Assembly: GCA_015233615.1 (NCBI GenBank)
Contig: JADFXJ010000013.1
Location: forward strand, 1 to 48,364
DNA: 48,364 nucleotides
Source of the DNA: Nitrospirota bacterium
GTDB lineage: Bacteria > Nitrospirota > Thermodesulfovibrionia > Thermodesulfovibrionales > Magnetobacteriaceae
Reading direction: 5' to 3'
The position numbers and the translations under genes are program-made. This document shows positions 26,530 through 35,404 of the stretch, in pieces. Below the pieces are notes generated by a model. The model searched no databases. It had not been told where the DNA came from and saw only the letters and a program-made list of their open reading frames with translations. How positions within the stretch are numbered: position 1 is the first letter of the stretch; each line of letters begins with the position of its first letter.

Positions 26530-28386
26530 TCAGATCCAATGATTCTTCGATTGATCGGGATTCTTCGATTGATCCGGATCTTGAGATTGATCGGGATCTT
26601 GAGATTGCTCCAGGCTCTTCGATTGCCAGATATCCTTCGATTGCCCAGGGTGCTTCGACTGATTGTGCAGCCTTGCGTTTTCGATGGCTAAGGCGGCCTC
26701 TTCGGCAAGTGCCATGACGAAGTCTATTTCGTCCTGAGTAAAGCGTCTATGCTCTACTGTAAGGAGCCGCAGGACTCCGATGATGCTGTTGTAGAGCACC
26801 AGTGGCACTACGAGCATGCTCTTGATGCCCTCTTTTGCGGCCTCCTTGTTGTAAATGATTCGGGGGTCGTTGGCTACGTCGTATATGGCTACGGGCTCTC
26901 CCTTGAGGGCCGTCCTGATGCTTTCTTCGAATTCCACGGTGCCTCTGTTAATGTATTCCCGGCTCAGGCCGGAGGAGGCAACCAATTCGAGTTTTTTAGT
27001 CTCCGGGTTTATCAGCCTGATCGTCGCAGCCTTAGTCTTTATTATGGACGTGAGCTTTTCGACTATGCTGTCGAGTACTTCGTTAAAATCGGTAGTTTTT
27101 ATAAGGAGTTTCGTTATCTGCTGTAAAGTTTTGAGATAGGTCACTTCATTGTACTTCTTTTCGTACATGCGGGCATTTTCTATGGCGATGCCGCATTGTT
27201 CGGCCAATGACGTTGCGAATTCCACCTCCTGTTGCGTAAAGTTGCGGAACCAGCCGGTGAAAAGTTTAAGCACGCCGATTATCTTGTGTCTTACCACTAT
27301 GGGCAGAGTGAGTATGCTCTTTATGCCTTCCTCCAGGATGTCTTTCTTGTTTATGACCCTGGGGTCCGAAGTGGCGTCATAGATGAAGACGGGTTTGTAG
27401 CTTAAGCCTTCGAGAAGACCCATGTCTTTTTGATCCAGGAAAGGTTGCGAGGATGTCTGCATGTAGATGTGGTTAAGTGCCTCCGATATGTTTATGCCGG
27501 CAGTAACAGGGTCGTTTGCCAGGTACTTGTCGCTGAGGCCGTGGGAAGCGGCAAGTTTTATCTTTTTCATCTCTTCGTCGATGAGCTTTATGGTAGCAGC
27601 CTTGACGCTTAAGGCCTCCGGGATTTTCTTTACTATCTTTTTGAGCACTTCGTCCATGTTTAGGGAGGAACTGACGGCTTTCGATATTTCCCTGAACAGG
27701 CGCAGGTACTCCTTTTCTTTCGACACTATGGTCTCGAATTCCTTGGCGTTCATTATGGATATGGCGGCCTGCTCGGCTATAGCGGAGACGAACTTCAAAT
27801 CTTCGTCCGTGTAGTCGCGTGGTTCGGATGTGTACATGCGCAGTATGCCAATAACTTCGTCTTTGAAACGCAGGGGGATGGATATGATGCTGCGTATGCC
27901 TTCCTGCATGGCTTCCCTGTAGTACTTGGAGTCTTCGTCCTCCGCCACGTCGAAGACGGAAACGGACTTGCCGTTCATGGCGTCCTCTACGCTCTTGTCT
28001 ATTTCTACCGAGCCCTTGTTAACGTACTCACCGGTGAGACCGAAATAGGCAGCTACGTCGAGGGTGCGGGATTTTTTGTTTACCAACCTCAACATGGAGG
28101 CCTTTACGTTCATGACCTTTACGATACTCGTAACGATTAGATTCAGTACCTCGTTTAAAGAGATACTTGAGCTTATCACCTTGCATATGTTCTGGTAACT
28201 TTCGAGATAGACCCTCTTCTGGAATATTTTCGACGAGCAATCGGGGCACATCCCGTGGGTTATGTTTAAGTATCCCAGAGAAGAGAAGAATTCCTCTATG
28301 CTTTGCCACGTGGAGGCATCTGTCTTTATCTTTTTGCACCAGCCACAAACCATGGTCAGTTGCTTTTCTGTGAGTTTTTCATCCAT
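26530..28386 (-). CDS. triple-GAF-domain protein with N-terminal Cys motif
   Basis: The 618-residue soluble protein opens with CGWCKKIKT and a later CPDCSSK, a CxxC...CxxC arrangement that could bind zinc (about 14-52). Three GAF-type domains follow (about 60-220, 225-405, 420-580), each with the repeated pattern of helix, AATIRLI-type strand and GVLRL-type strand. There is no kinase, cyclase or other output domain, so it probably senses a ligand or partner and acts through another protein. The last 45 residues are seven QSK/QSQ hexad repeats coded by an 18-bp tandem repeat. The gene lies four bases after purC, an odd partner. Confidence 0.85.
   Translation of the reverse strand: MDEKLTEKQLTMVCGWCKKIKTDASTWQSIEEFFSSLGYLNITHGMCPDCSSKIFQKRVYLESYQNICKVISSSISLNEVLNLIVTSIVKVMNVKASMLRLVNKKSRTLDVAAYFGLTGEYVNKGSVEIDKSVEDAMNGKSVSVFDVAEDEDSKYYREAMQEGIRSIISIPLRFKDEVIGILRMYTSEPRDYTDEDLKFVSAIAEQAAISIMNAKEFETIVSKEKEYLRLFREISKAVSSSLNMDEVLKKIVKKIPEALSVKAATIKLIDEEMKKIKLAASHGLSDKYLANDPVTAGINISEALNHIYMQTSSQPFLDQKDMGLLEGLSYKPVFIYDATSDPRVINKKDILEEGIKSILTLPIVVRHKIIGVLKLFTGWFRNFTQQEVEFATSLAEQCGIAIENARMYEKKYNEVTYLKTLQQITKLLIKTTDFNEVLDSIVEKLTSIIKTKAATIRLINPETKKLELVASSGLSREYINRGTVEFEESIRTALKGEPVAIYDVANDPRIIYNKEAAKEGIKSMLVVPLVLYNSIIGVLRLLTVEHRRFTQDEIDFVMALAEEAALAIENARLHNQSKHPGQSKDIWQSKSLEQSQDPDQSQDPDQSKNPDQSKNHWI
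26541..26663. repeat. 18-bp tandem repeat coding the GAF protein tail
   Basis: About seven units of 18 bp encode QSKHPG, QSKDIW, QSKSLE, QSQDPD, QSQDPD, QSKNPD and QSKNHW at the C-terminus. The units nearest the stop are most alike. Confidence 0.88.
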
Positions 28387-28390
28387 AAAT

Positions 28391-29299
28391 TCACCCGGTA
28401 AGAATGTTTAATATGTCCCGGTATCGCCTGGAGGTCTTTTCTATGATCTCGCGCGGCAGCGTTGGCCCGGGATAAGTTTTCCCCCATTCCAGGGTGGAAA
28501 GGTAATCCCTTACTATTTGCTTGTCGAAACTGTCCTGGGCCCTCCCGGGGCAATAGTCTTTCAATGACCAGAATCTCGAAGAATCAGGGGTTAGTACTTC
28601 GTCGATGAGTATGAGTTTGTCTTCGTAAATGCCAAATTCGAATTTTGTATCGGCAATGATTATACCCTTGCCTTCGGCGTAAGACGCGGCCTTTTCATAA
28701 ATCTCCAGGCTGATGAGTCTTAATTTCCCGGCCGTTTCCGCACCGGTTAACGCCACCGCCTCGTCGAAGGAGATATTTACGTCGTGCCCGCTGCCTGCTT
28801 TTGTGCTTGGGGTGAATATAGGTTCGGGTAACCTGTCGGATTCCTGTAATCCCGGCGGCAGGGGTATGGAACAGATAGTGCCGTTTGCTTTATACTCATT
28901 CCAGCCGGAGCCGGACAAGTATCCTCTTACGATACACTCCAGCGGCATGGGCCGTGCCTTTTTGACGAGCATGCTCCTGCCTCTGAGCATACTGCCATAC
29001 CTGGAGCAGACACTACCGAGTGTCGGGCAAAAATGGGGGAATTCGTCGATGTTTACGGAAACGAGGTGGTTGTCTACCAAATCTTTTGTCATGGAAAACC
29101 AAAATACGGAGAGGCTGGTGAGCACTTCACCCTTTTGGGGGATTCCATCCGGCAACACTACGTCAAAGGCCGAAAGCCTGTCGGTAACGACCATCAATAA
29201 AAAATCGCCACATTCGTAAATATCCCTGACCTTGCCCCTCTGCACCAGTCTGAGGGCGTCCAGTTCGGTTTGTAAAATTACATCGTCCTTTCGATTCAT
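28391..29299 (-). CDS. purC: phosphoribosylaminoimidazole-succinocarboxamide synthase
   Basis: The 302-residue product has the SAICAR synthetase features QRGKVRDIYECGDFLLMVVTDR (given here as the pieces GKVRDIYE and MVVTDRLSAFD), RGYLSGSGWNEY and DTKFEFGIYEDKLILIDEVLTPDSSRFW (pieces DTKFEFG and LTPDSSRFW). It joins aspartate to CAIR in purine synthesis using ATP. The length is typical of the longer, eukaryote-like PurC subfamily. No other pur gene is in the window. It heads the minus-strand run that ends with mtaB. Confidence 0.96.
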   Translation of the reverse strand: MNRKDDVILQTELDALRLVQRGKVRDIYECGDFLLMVVTDRLSAFDVVLPDGIPQKGEVLTSLSVFWFSMTKDLVDNHLVSVNIDEFPHFCPTLGSVCSRYGSMLRGRSMLVKKARPMPLECIVRGYLSGSGWNEYKANGTICSIPLPPGLQESDRLPEPIFTPSTKAGSGHDVNISFDEAVALTGAETAGKLRLISLEIYEKAASYAEGKGIIIADTKFEFGIYEDKLILIDEVLTPDSSRFWSLKDYCPGRAQDSFDKQIVRDYLSTLEWGKTYPGPTLPREIIEKTSRRYRDILNILTG

Positions 29300-29470
29300 T
29301 CCGGGTTCCCGGTAAGTTTCCGGCCAATTCCCGGGAATCGGCCATTAAACGTATTTAGTATAATCCCGCCATAACTTAGCATTGCTCTATTGTATATAAT
29401 GAAAAGGGAAAAAGGAAAGAGGCTTACAAAAGATCGATACTATTCTTTTTACAACATCTTTTTTTTATGA

Positions 29471-29500
29471 TTGACAAACTTTAGTTTGCTTATTTACAAT
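29471..29500 (+). promoter_or_regulatory. promoter with overlapping palindrome
   Basis: TTGACA (29471-29476) is 18 bp from TACAAT (29495-29500). A palindrome CAAACT-TT-AGTTTG (29475-29488) overlaps the -35 box and spacer, as a repressor operator would. It lies about 80 bp before the 104-residue gene. The rest of 29300-29579 is AT-rich without a gene. Confidence 0.6.
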
Positions 29501-29579
29501 AATGAACATGATGTAAAAGCGATATAAGGTATTTTAATAATTACAAGATTAACTATATTATTGAGGATGTTTTACTAAA

Positions 29580-29894
29580 ATGGGTCCAAAACAGAAACTT
29601 TCAGCTTTAATTGTATTTGTGTCAGTGTTTCTTGGCAGTTTCCTTGGTGCGGGCATAACTATAGTAACTACGCCAAAGACAGCAACGAAAGAGTTTAATA
29701 GCAAGTTCAAGGATGCAGCCGAATCCGTTAAGGATAATTTGACCGAGCAGTTCGATAACGCCACCATCAGGCTGATAGAACAAAGCACAAAGATCTTAAC
29801 CAAGTCAAAAACCGGCATATCGAAGTTCTCGACGGTGATAAACTCCCTGAGAGACAATATTCAACGGTTCGTCGATAGAAAAGGCAAAAAATAA
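29580..29894 (+). CDS. small membrane-anchored helical protein, unknown
   Basis: The 104-residue product has one N-terminal hydrophobic helix (about 7-28, ALIVFVSVFLGSFLGAGITIV) and then a charged, largely helical region with many Lys, Asp and Ser. There are no Cys residues and no motif I recognise. It would sit in the inner membrane with the helical part outside or inside; the Lys before the helix favours a cytoplasmic N-terminus. It has its own promoter with a palindrome over the -35 region. The ribosome site is weak (GAGGA, about 15 nt before the ATG). Confidence 0.6.
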   Translation: MGPKQKLSALIVFVSVFLGSFLGAGITIVTTPKTATKEFNSKFKDAAESVKDNLTEQFDNATIRLIEQSTKILTKSKTGISKFSTVINSLRDNIQRFVDRKGKK

Positions 29895-29993
29895 ATGAGG
29901 CCGGAAGTAACATAGGCCGGAAAGCAAACTGCCAGGAAGGGGACTAAACATAGCCAACCTGGGAATTGTCGGAATGTAGAAAGGTTGCTTGGG

Positions 29994-30809
29994 TTGCCCG
30001 TGAAAAATGTTTTTTTGATAATCGTGGTGTTTCTTATGTCTGCATCAAACGTATATTCTGATGTATATCCCGATGTATACTCTAAAATGATCGACTATAA
30101 AGACGGGGATACGGTTTTAGAGGGATACATTGCTTACGACAAAACCATAAAAGTAAAACGTCCTGCCGTGCTTATAGTCCATGACTGGATGGGCCCGGGG
30201 GAATTCTTCTATGAAAAAGCGCAACGATTGGCAAAACTTGGCTATGTCGCTTTTGTCGCGGATATTTACGGTAAGAACGTACGGCCTAAGGACAGAGCCG
30301 GGGCTTCTAACCTTGCCGGCACATACAAAAATGATCGCAATCTCTTGCGCGAGCGTGTTAAAGCCGCACTGGGTTATTTGCAAACCGTCGTAGGCGTAGA
30401 CAAGCAACGCATAGCCGCTATAGGTTATTGCTTCGGCGGGACGGCAGTGTTGGAACTTGCAAGAAGCGGCGAAGAACTCGCCGGCGTTGTAAGTATCCAT
30501 GGTGGTCTCGATACACCCGACCCCAAAAGCAGCATTATCAAAACTAAAGTGCTAGTTCTGCAGGGTGCGGATGACCCTGTTACACCGCCGGATATAGTAA
30601 AGGCATTCCAGGACGAGATGCGTCAAACGGGTACCGACTGGCAGATGGTCATTTATGGCAACGCAGTACATGCCTTTACAAACCCCAAGGCCGGGAACGA
30701 CAACTTAAAAGGTGCGGCTTATAACGAAAAAGCCGATAAAAGATCCTGGGAAGCGTTAAAAGAGTTTTTTAAAGAAGTATTCGAAAAATGTAACTACTCA
30801 GATGTCTGA
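29994..30809 (+). CDS. dienelactone hydrolase family protein, exported
   Basis: From the TTG at 29994 the product has 271 residues: a signal peptide (VKNVFLIIVVFLMSASNVYS), then an alpha/beta-hydrolase of the dienelactone hydrolase family. The nucleophile is the Cys of GYCFGG, the acid the Asp in GADDPV, and the base the His in AVHAFTNP. Exported members of this family have broad esterase or unknown roles. I chose 29994 because AAGG lies nine bases upstream; TTG 29985 and GTG 30000 are alternatives. SDVYPDVYSKM just after the signal peptide is a small internal repeat. The last six residues (CNYSDV) and the stop come from an inserted miniature element; before insertion the gene would have ended ...VFEK followed by TAA. 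Confidence 0.85.
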   Translation: MPVKNVFLIIVVFLMSASNVYSDVYPDVYSKMIDYKDGDTVLEGYIAYDKTIKVKRPAVLIVHDWMGPGEFFYEKAQRLAKLGYVAFVADIYGKNVRPKDRAGASNLAGTYKNDRNLLRERVKAALGYLQTVVGVDKQRIAAIGYCFGGTAVLELARSGEELAGVVSIHGGLDTPDPKSSIIKTKVLVLQGADDPVTPPDIVKAFQDEMRQTGTDWQMVIYGNAVHAFTNPKAGNDNLKGAAYNEKADKRSWEALKEFFKEVFEKCNYSDV

Positions 30810-30981
30810 ACTGTGATTTAAATGATTTCTTGATTTACTATGATTCATATAATGTGGGAAGCGGATATTTGTTATTTATCATAGCCTTCATTTAATCATT
30901 ATTAATCACAGTTCAAGACAATTATCTGCTGCATTTCTGCTATTGAAACAGCCACCTTTTAACACTAACCTGAGTAGTTAC
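30790..30981. mobile_element. 192-bp IS66-like miniature inverted-repeat element (copy 1)
   Basis: The ends GTAACTACTCAG (30790-30801) and CTGAGTAGTTAC (30970-30981) are perfect 12-bp inverted repeats. They are flanked by a perfect 8-bp direct repeat CGAAAAAT (30782-30789 and 30982-30989), the target-site duplication. Ends beginning GTAA and 8-bp duplications are features of the IS66 family. An internal inverted repeat (GAACTGTGATT 30808-30818, AATCACAGTTC 30904-30914) can fold. It has no coding capacity and would need a transposase in trans. Confidence 0.88.
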
Positions 30982-31016
30982 CGAAAAATAATGTTTCAAT
31001 CCTTTTGAAGCCCTCC

Positions 31017-31140
31017 AGTGGGTACGCGTTTGATACGGCAGAGCCGTTCAGCCGCATTCGCGGGACGGCTTGGCCGGGGGGGGAAGCCCTTATAAAGATT
31101 TATTCTGCCGGTTCAGACCGTTTTGCTTTCCCCGGCCCGT
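31017..31140. other. GC-rich structured intergenic stretch
   Basis: This stretch between convergent genes is much richer in GC than its surroundings and contains inverted pairs such as GGCCGGGG (31072-31079) with CCCCGGCC (31130-31137). I see no gene. It could hold a terminator for either side or a fragment of a repeat element. Confidence 0.35.
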
Positions 31141-31154
31141 AAATTCCCCGGTTT

Positions 31155-31598
31155 TTAAAACTCAAGCTCGGAGAGCGATGGCCTGTTGTTTTCGAAAGAA
31201 GCAAACTCCATGCCGTTGCGTGTGTTTACGACCTTTACGTTAGGTGGAAGGCCAAGGGTTTCCCGGGCTTTAGCCAGTTTGATGAGGAAATCCTTTTTAT
31301 CCTTTACGCTCATCTTCTTCCACTTGTCGATGTTTACCTTTACCCGAAGGTAATTGTTGACGTCGGAGTAATCGGTTACGACACCCGCTGCGTTTTCCTT
31401 CAGCAGTCCTTCCAGTACGTTTTTTGCTTCTCCGACCATTCTGGGATCGGAGCTTTTTCTGACATTTACCGCCTCTTTACCGAATGTCCCGGTAAAGAGC
31501 AAGATGGAATATACTATTACTACAGCACCGAGAATCACTAATGTAGCGAACTTTGCCACGCCCACCTTTTTTCTTGCACAAGGTGCCGAATCCGTCAT
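31155..31598 (-). CDS. membrane-anchored protein of unknown function
   Basis: The 147-residue product has a short basic N-terminus, one membrane helix (about 15-37, KFATLVILGAVVIVYSILLF) and a soluble C-terminal domain of about 105 residues. That domain contains VTDYSDVNNYLRVKVN and a helical KKMSVKDKKDFLIKLAKA. I recognise no family. The topology suggests a cytoplasmic N-terminus and an outer soluble domain. GGAGG lies just before the ATG, a good ribosome site. It is convergent with the hydrolase gene and alone on its strand, with 172 bp before the antiporter gene. Confidence 0.7.
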   Translation of the reverse strand: MTDSAPCARKKVGVAKFATLVILGAVVIVYSILLFTGTFGKEAVNVRKSSDPRMVGEAKNVLEGLLKENAAGVVTDYSDVNNYLRVKVNIDKWKKMSVKDKKDFLIKLAKARETLGLPPNVKVVNTRNGMEFASFENNRPSLSELEF

Positions 31599-31770
31599 AA
31601 AACCTCCATTTATCGTAAATTATTATATGAAAACGTCAAATCGCTTTCTTTTTCACAACACCCTGGTGAGTTCGTAACTCCCGGGCAAATTAACACCAAA
31701 AGACGTAGATGGTTTGTGGGATTTATTATACCATATTACTTTATATAAATTGCTTTATATAAAATTTCGA

Positions 31771-32880
31771 TTATTGCAACAAAAAGATCCGCAGCAGGTA
31801 GGCCACGTAAAACACCCCGCCCAAAAGCAAGACGAAGGCATGCAGCCGCTTGCGGCTCTTAAGTGTGATTAGTAATATGAAAGCCATGGCAACGGCCATC
31901 GTTATGTTGAAAAACTCAGTGTGGCCCAATTGCCACCGGGTAAACAACAGGCCTATCGATATGGGGATGGTCGACTGAAAGACCATGGCACCGGAAATAT
32001 TTGCCATGGCAAGGCCGTCTTTTTTCTTTATCGTCCACGTTATCGAGTTGAACTTCTCCGGCAGTTCCGTGGCAAGAGGGGCTATGAGCAGAGAAAGGAT
32101 CAAGGAGGAAATACCTGACTTCACGGAAAAGACGGTTATATATTCTATGAAAATATGGGCGCCCACGGTTATGAACAACAGTCCCACGAGAGTCTGGACT
32201 ATTATGTACGTGCGGTTTAAGGGACAGGCCAGGACGTGCTCGAAGTGAAGGCTGCCGGCATACTCCTCGCCTGCTTCGGACTCGTGGTTTACCGCGATTT
32301 TTATGAATATCCCATATATGGTGAGCAAAACTCCTGCCGCCACGTAGTTTAGCATGGTCTTGCCGATATAAGATACGACGAGGATCAGCATCATACATAT
32401 CAGGAAAAAAACCAGGTCTAATTCGAGGGCCTTGAGATTGGCGTTGAAAACCGGTTTTTCACGGTGTTTTAAAAGCCGCAGCACTATGGTGGTGACTCCC
32501 AGCAGAAACATGGCCAGCGTGGTCAGCATAAAGGGGGCGCCAAGTATGGCTCCGATGGCAATCCCCTCCTTTTGCCCTTTTGCCCCAAACAAAATGGCAA
32601 AGAGTGGTAAAAGCGTCTCGGGCAGCGCCGTGCCCACGGCAGCCAGGAGACTTCCTGCCGTGGCGTGGGATAACTGGAAGTCCGCTCCGAAACACTCCAC
32701 ACCGTTGGAGAATATCTCGCAGCCAAGCAGTATTATGCCCATAGACAGGAGCAGAAACAGTACGATTACGAGGTAAGAAAGGCCGTCTGTTCCACCTGTA
32801 TTATTGCTGACGTGCCAGGCCACCACGGTAATAGCACCCAGTGTAAAGATGATCAAAGACAGAACGAGGGGCGGCCTCAT
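31771..32880 (-). CDS. Ca2+/cation antiporter (CaCA) family protein
   Basis: The 369-residue protein has about ten hydrophobic helices in two halves. Each half carries an alpha repeat: AAVGTALPETLLPLFA with AIGAILGAPF in the first, and IAPLATELPEKFNSI with MANISGAMVFQST in the second. The acidic residues in ALPET and TELPE are the ion-binding positions of sodium/calcium exchangers. The central loop is short (HESEAGEEYAGSLHFEH). It would exchange Ca2+ or another cation for Na+ or H+. It lies 19 bp after the UbiD-like gene on the same strand, so the two may be co-transcribed, with no obvious functional link. Confidence 0.88.
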   Translation of the reverse strand: MRPPLVLSLIIFTLGAITVVAWHVSNNTGGTDGLSYLVIVLFLLLSMGIILLGCEIFSNGVECFGADFQLSHATAGSLLAAVGTALPETLLPLFAILFGAKGQKEGIAIGAILGAPFMLTTLAMFLLGVTTIVLRLLKHREKPVFNANLKALELDLVFFLICMMLILVVSYIGKTMLNYVAAGVLLTIYGIFIKIAVNHESEAGEEYAGSLHFEHVLACPLNRTYIIVQTLVGLLFITVGAHIFIEYITVFSVKSGISSLILSLLIAPLATELPEKFNSITWTIKKKDGLAMANISGAMVFQSTIPISIGLLFTRWQLGHTEFFNITMAVAMAFILLITLKSRKRLHAFVLLLGGVFYVAYLLRIFLLQ

Positions 32881-32899
32881 ATTTTAAATACCGTATTGT

Positions 32900-34351
32900 T
32901 CAAATACCGTATTGTTCCCACCTCTTGCCGACAAGGTCCACTATGTCGGCAGACATGGTAACGTCCTCCGGCCAGGGACGCGTAAACCCCTCGCCGGGCA
33001 ATTTTTTGGTGGCGTCTATGCCAAGCTTGCCGCCGTAGGCAGGTATCTGTGAGGCGTGTTCCAGTACGTCAAGGGGACCTTCGAGTATTACCAGGTCTCT
33101 TTTAGGGTCGACGTTGTTGCCGATGCGCCAAACCACTTCCCGTGAGTCCTGGACGTTTACCCATTTATCCACTACTACTATCATTTTTGTAAAGCTCATC
33201 TGTCCCATGCCCCACAAAGCGTACATTACCTTACGTGTGTGGCCGGGGTATCGTTTGTCTATCGACACGATGGCTATGTTATGGAATACTCCCTCCATCG
33301 GAAGGTTGATGTCTACGATTTCGGGAAGCTGTTTTTTTATGAGAGGCAGGAAAATTCTCTCCGTAGCCTTGGCTATGTAACAATCCTCCATGGGAGGCTT
33401 TCCGACGATGGTGGCAGCATAGATGGCGTCTCTCCTGTGCGTTATGCAGGTTACGTGAAATACCGGGAATTCGTCCGATAGGGAATAGTAGCCGGTGTGA
33501 TCTCCAAAAGGCCCCTCGACACGCCGCTCGCCGGGGTCTACGTAACCCTCCAGGACAATTTCAGCGTTTGCCGGTACATCGAGGTCTATGGTCTCACACC
33601 TGACGAGTTCCACCGGGGACTTCCTTAGAAAACCGGCCAACAACATCTCGTCTATTCCCTCCGGAAGCGGTGCCGTGGCTGAGTACATGGTTGCCGGGTC
33701 GGCCCCTATTACCACGGCTACGTCCAGCCTGCGTCCAAGTTTCTCGGCTTTCCTGTAATGCCTGGCTCCGTCTTTGTGCATGTGCCAGTGCATTCCGGTA
33801 GTAACGTCGTCATACACCTGCATCCTGTACATGCCGCAATTGCGCTCCCCGGTTTCGGGGTCTTTTGTAAAGACCATCGGCAGTGTTATAAACCTTCCGC
33901 CGTCCTCCGGCCACGTCTTGAGAATGGGGAAAACTGACAATGACGGGTTGTCCCTGTAAATAGCCTCCTTGCAGGGGCCCGTCTTGACGTACTTTGGTAG
34001 CAGGTCGTTAAGCCTCTTAAGCTTAGGAAGAGCTTTAAGTTTTTCGATGATGTTGGTGGGTATTTCCGGTTCGAGGAATTCGAGCATCCCCTGCCCTATC
34101 ACGTCAAGGTTGTCCACCTCCAGTGCCATGCACATCCTGTCGAACCCGCCAAAGAGATTTACCACGCATGGAAACTTCGTTCCCCGGCAGTTGTTGAACA
34201 GAAGCGCCGGACCGCCCTTTTTTACAACGCGGTCGTTTATCTCCGCAATTTCTAAAATAGGGTCAACCTCTACGTCTATCTCTTTCAACAGCCCTTTTTT
34301 CTTCAGGAGCCGCATGAAATCTCTTAAGTCTCTGTAAGCCATATCTTCCAA
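32900..34351 (-). CDS. UbiD-family decarboxylase (menaquinone type likely)
   Basis: The 483-residue product is full length for UbiD enzymes and has KGGPALLFNNCRG near the start, GMHWHMHKDGARHYRKAE in the middle, and EGPFGDHTGYYS, which includes the conserved acidic/glycine block near the active site. UbiD enzymes use prenylated FMN to decarboxylate aromatic acids. In organisms with the futalosine pathway the homolog (MqnL) acts in menaquinone synthesis after the UbiA-like step. A UbiA-like gene lies at 25615-26514, which supports this, but both could serve other aromatics. UbiX, which makes the cofactor, is not in the window. Confidence 0.9.
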   Translation of the reverse strand: MEDMAYRDLRDFMRLLKKKGLLKEIDVEVDPILEIAEINDRVVKKGGPALLFNNCRGTKFPCVVNLFGGFDRMCMALEVDNLDVIGQGMLEFLEPEIPTNIIEKLKALPKLKRLNDLLPKYVKTGPCKEAIYRDNPSLSVFPILKTWPEDGGRFITLPMVFTKDPETGERNCGMYRMQVYDDVTTGMHWHMHKDGARHYRKAEKLGRRLDVAVVIGADPATMYSATAPLPEGIDEMLLAGFLRKSPVELVRCETIDLDVPANAEIVLEGYVDPGERRVEGPFGDHTGYYSLSDEFPVFHVTCITHRRDAIYAATIVGKPPMEDCYIAKATERIFLPLIKKQLPEIVDINLPMEGVFHNIAIVSIDKRYPGHTRKVMYALWGMGQMSFTKMIVVVDKWVNVQDSREVVWRIGNNVDPKRDLVILEGPLDVLEHASQIPAYGGKLGIDATKKLPGEGFTRPWPEDVTMSADIVDLVGKRWEQYGI

Positions 34352-34528
34352 AGAGATTATAACATTATTTCGATAAATTATCTCTGATTTATCTCAACCC
34401 AGATTCCGATATAGAAAGTCTTCATCGGCATCTTCATTTATTGAACCTTTATATATTATTATAAGGCTTATCATAAGCAATGGGTAAGCCTCGCTTTACC
34501 CCTATAACGTTTTTGGAGGTTTTTAACG

Positions 34529-35317
34529 ATGAAACAGAAGTTAAAGTACCTGTTGTATGCAACGTTGGTTGTCTTTTTGGTCTCGACTTCCAGTGGATTG
34601 GCGGAGGAAAAGGGCAAAGAAGCCGGGCATAAGCCGCATTGGGCATACGAGGGCGAAGCCGGACCAGGGCATTGGGCAGAGATATCGAACGAGTTCGAAT
34701 CTTGTAAGATAGGTAAATCTCAGTCCCCGATAGATATCACCGGCAAGGTGAAAAGCGAAAAACGCCCGTTAAAAGTCGACTACAAGGATACTCCTCTGAG
34801 TATCATAAATAACGGCCATACGATACAGGTCAATTACGCTCCGGGAAGCACTGTTACTATAGACGGCAACACGTACCAGCTCGTGCAGTTCCATTTTCAC
34901 GCTCCAAGCGAGCATACCGCCAAAGGCAAACACTACGCCATGGAAGCCCATATCGTTCATAAAAGCGCCGAGGGCAAACTCGCCGTCATCGGTATCAACA
35001 TGAAAGAAGGCAAGGAAAACCCGTTCATTAAGACCCTCTGGGACAACCTCCCCGATAAGGTTAACGAAGAAAAGACGGTGAGCGGCGTAACCGTAAACGC
35101 CATGAGTCTGTTACCCAAAATCTATCCATATTATTACTACTCCGGTTCCCTTACCACCCCACCCTGCTCCGAGGGAGTAAGCTGGAACGTCCTTGAAAAC
35201 ACAATCGAGGTATCCAAAGCACAGGTGAAAAAATTCGCATCCCTTATAGGTAAAAACGCAAGGCCTGTCCAGCCCCTTAACGAAAGAAAAGTGGCTAAGT
35301 CCGAGGGAGAGAAATAG
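34529..35317 (+). CDS. alpha-class carbonic anhydrase, periplasmic
   Basis: The 262-residue product has a signal peptide (about 1-25, ending SSGLAEE) and the alpha-carbonic anhydrase fold. The zinc ligands are visible: His122 and His124 in QFHFHAPSEH and His141 in EAHIVH. SQSPIDI and LTTPPCSEGVSW are other family signatures. It should hydrate CO2 to bicarbonate in the periplasm. GGAGG lies before the ATG. The C-terminal tail (NERKVAKSEGEK) is charged. It stands alone between the UbiD-like gene (divergent) and a repeat-rich spacer. Confidence 0.96.
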   Translation: MKQKLKYLLYATLVVFLVSTSSGLAEEKGKEAGHKPHWAYEGEAGPGHWAEISNEFESCKIGKSQSPIDITGKVKSEKRPLKVDYKDTPLSIINNGHTIQVNYAPGSTVTIDGNTYQLVQFHFHAPSEHTAKGKHYAMEAHIVHKSAEGKLAVIGINMKEGKENPFIKTLWDNLPDKVNEEKTVSGVTVNAMSLLPKIYPYYYYSGSLTTPPCSEGVSWNVLENTIEVSKAQVKKFASLIGKNARPVQPLNERKVAKSEGEK

Positions 35318-35404
35318 CTTTAATAGATTTAATAGCTATAATAAGATTCCGGTGTATCTTGAGAAATAGCGGTCAGACTCAACCCATAACATCCATCCCC
35401 CCCG

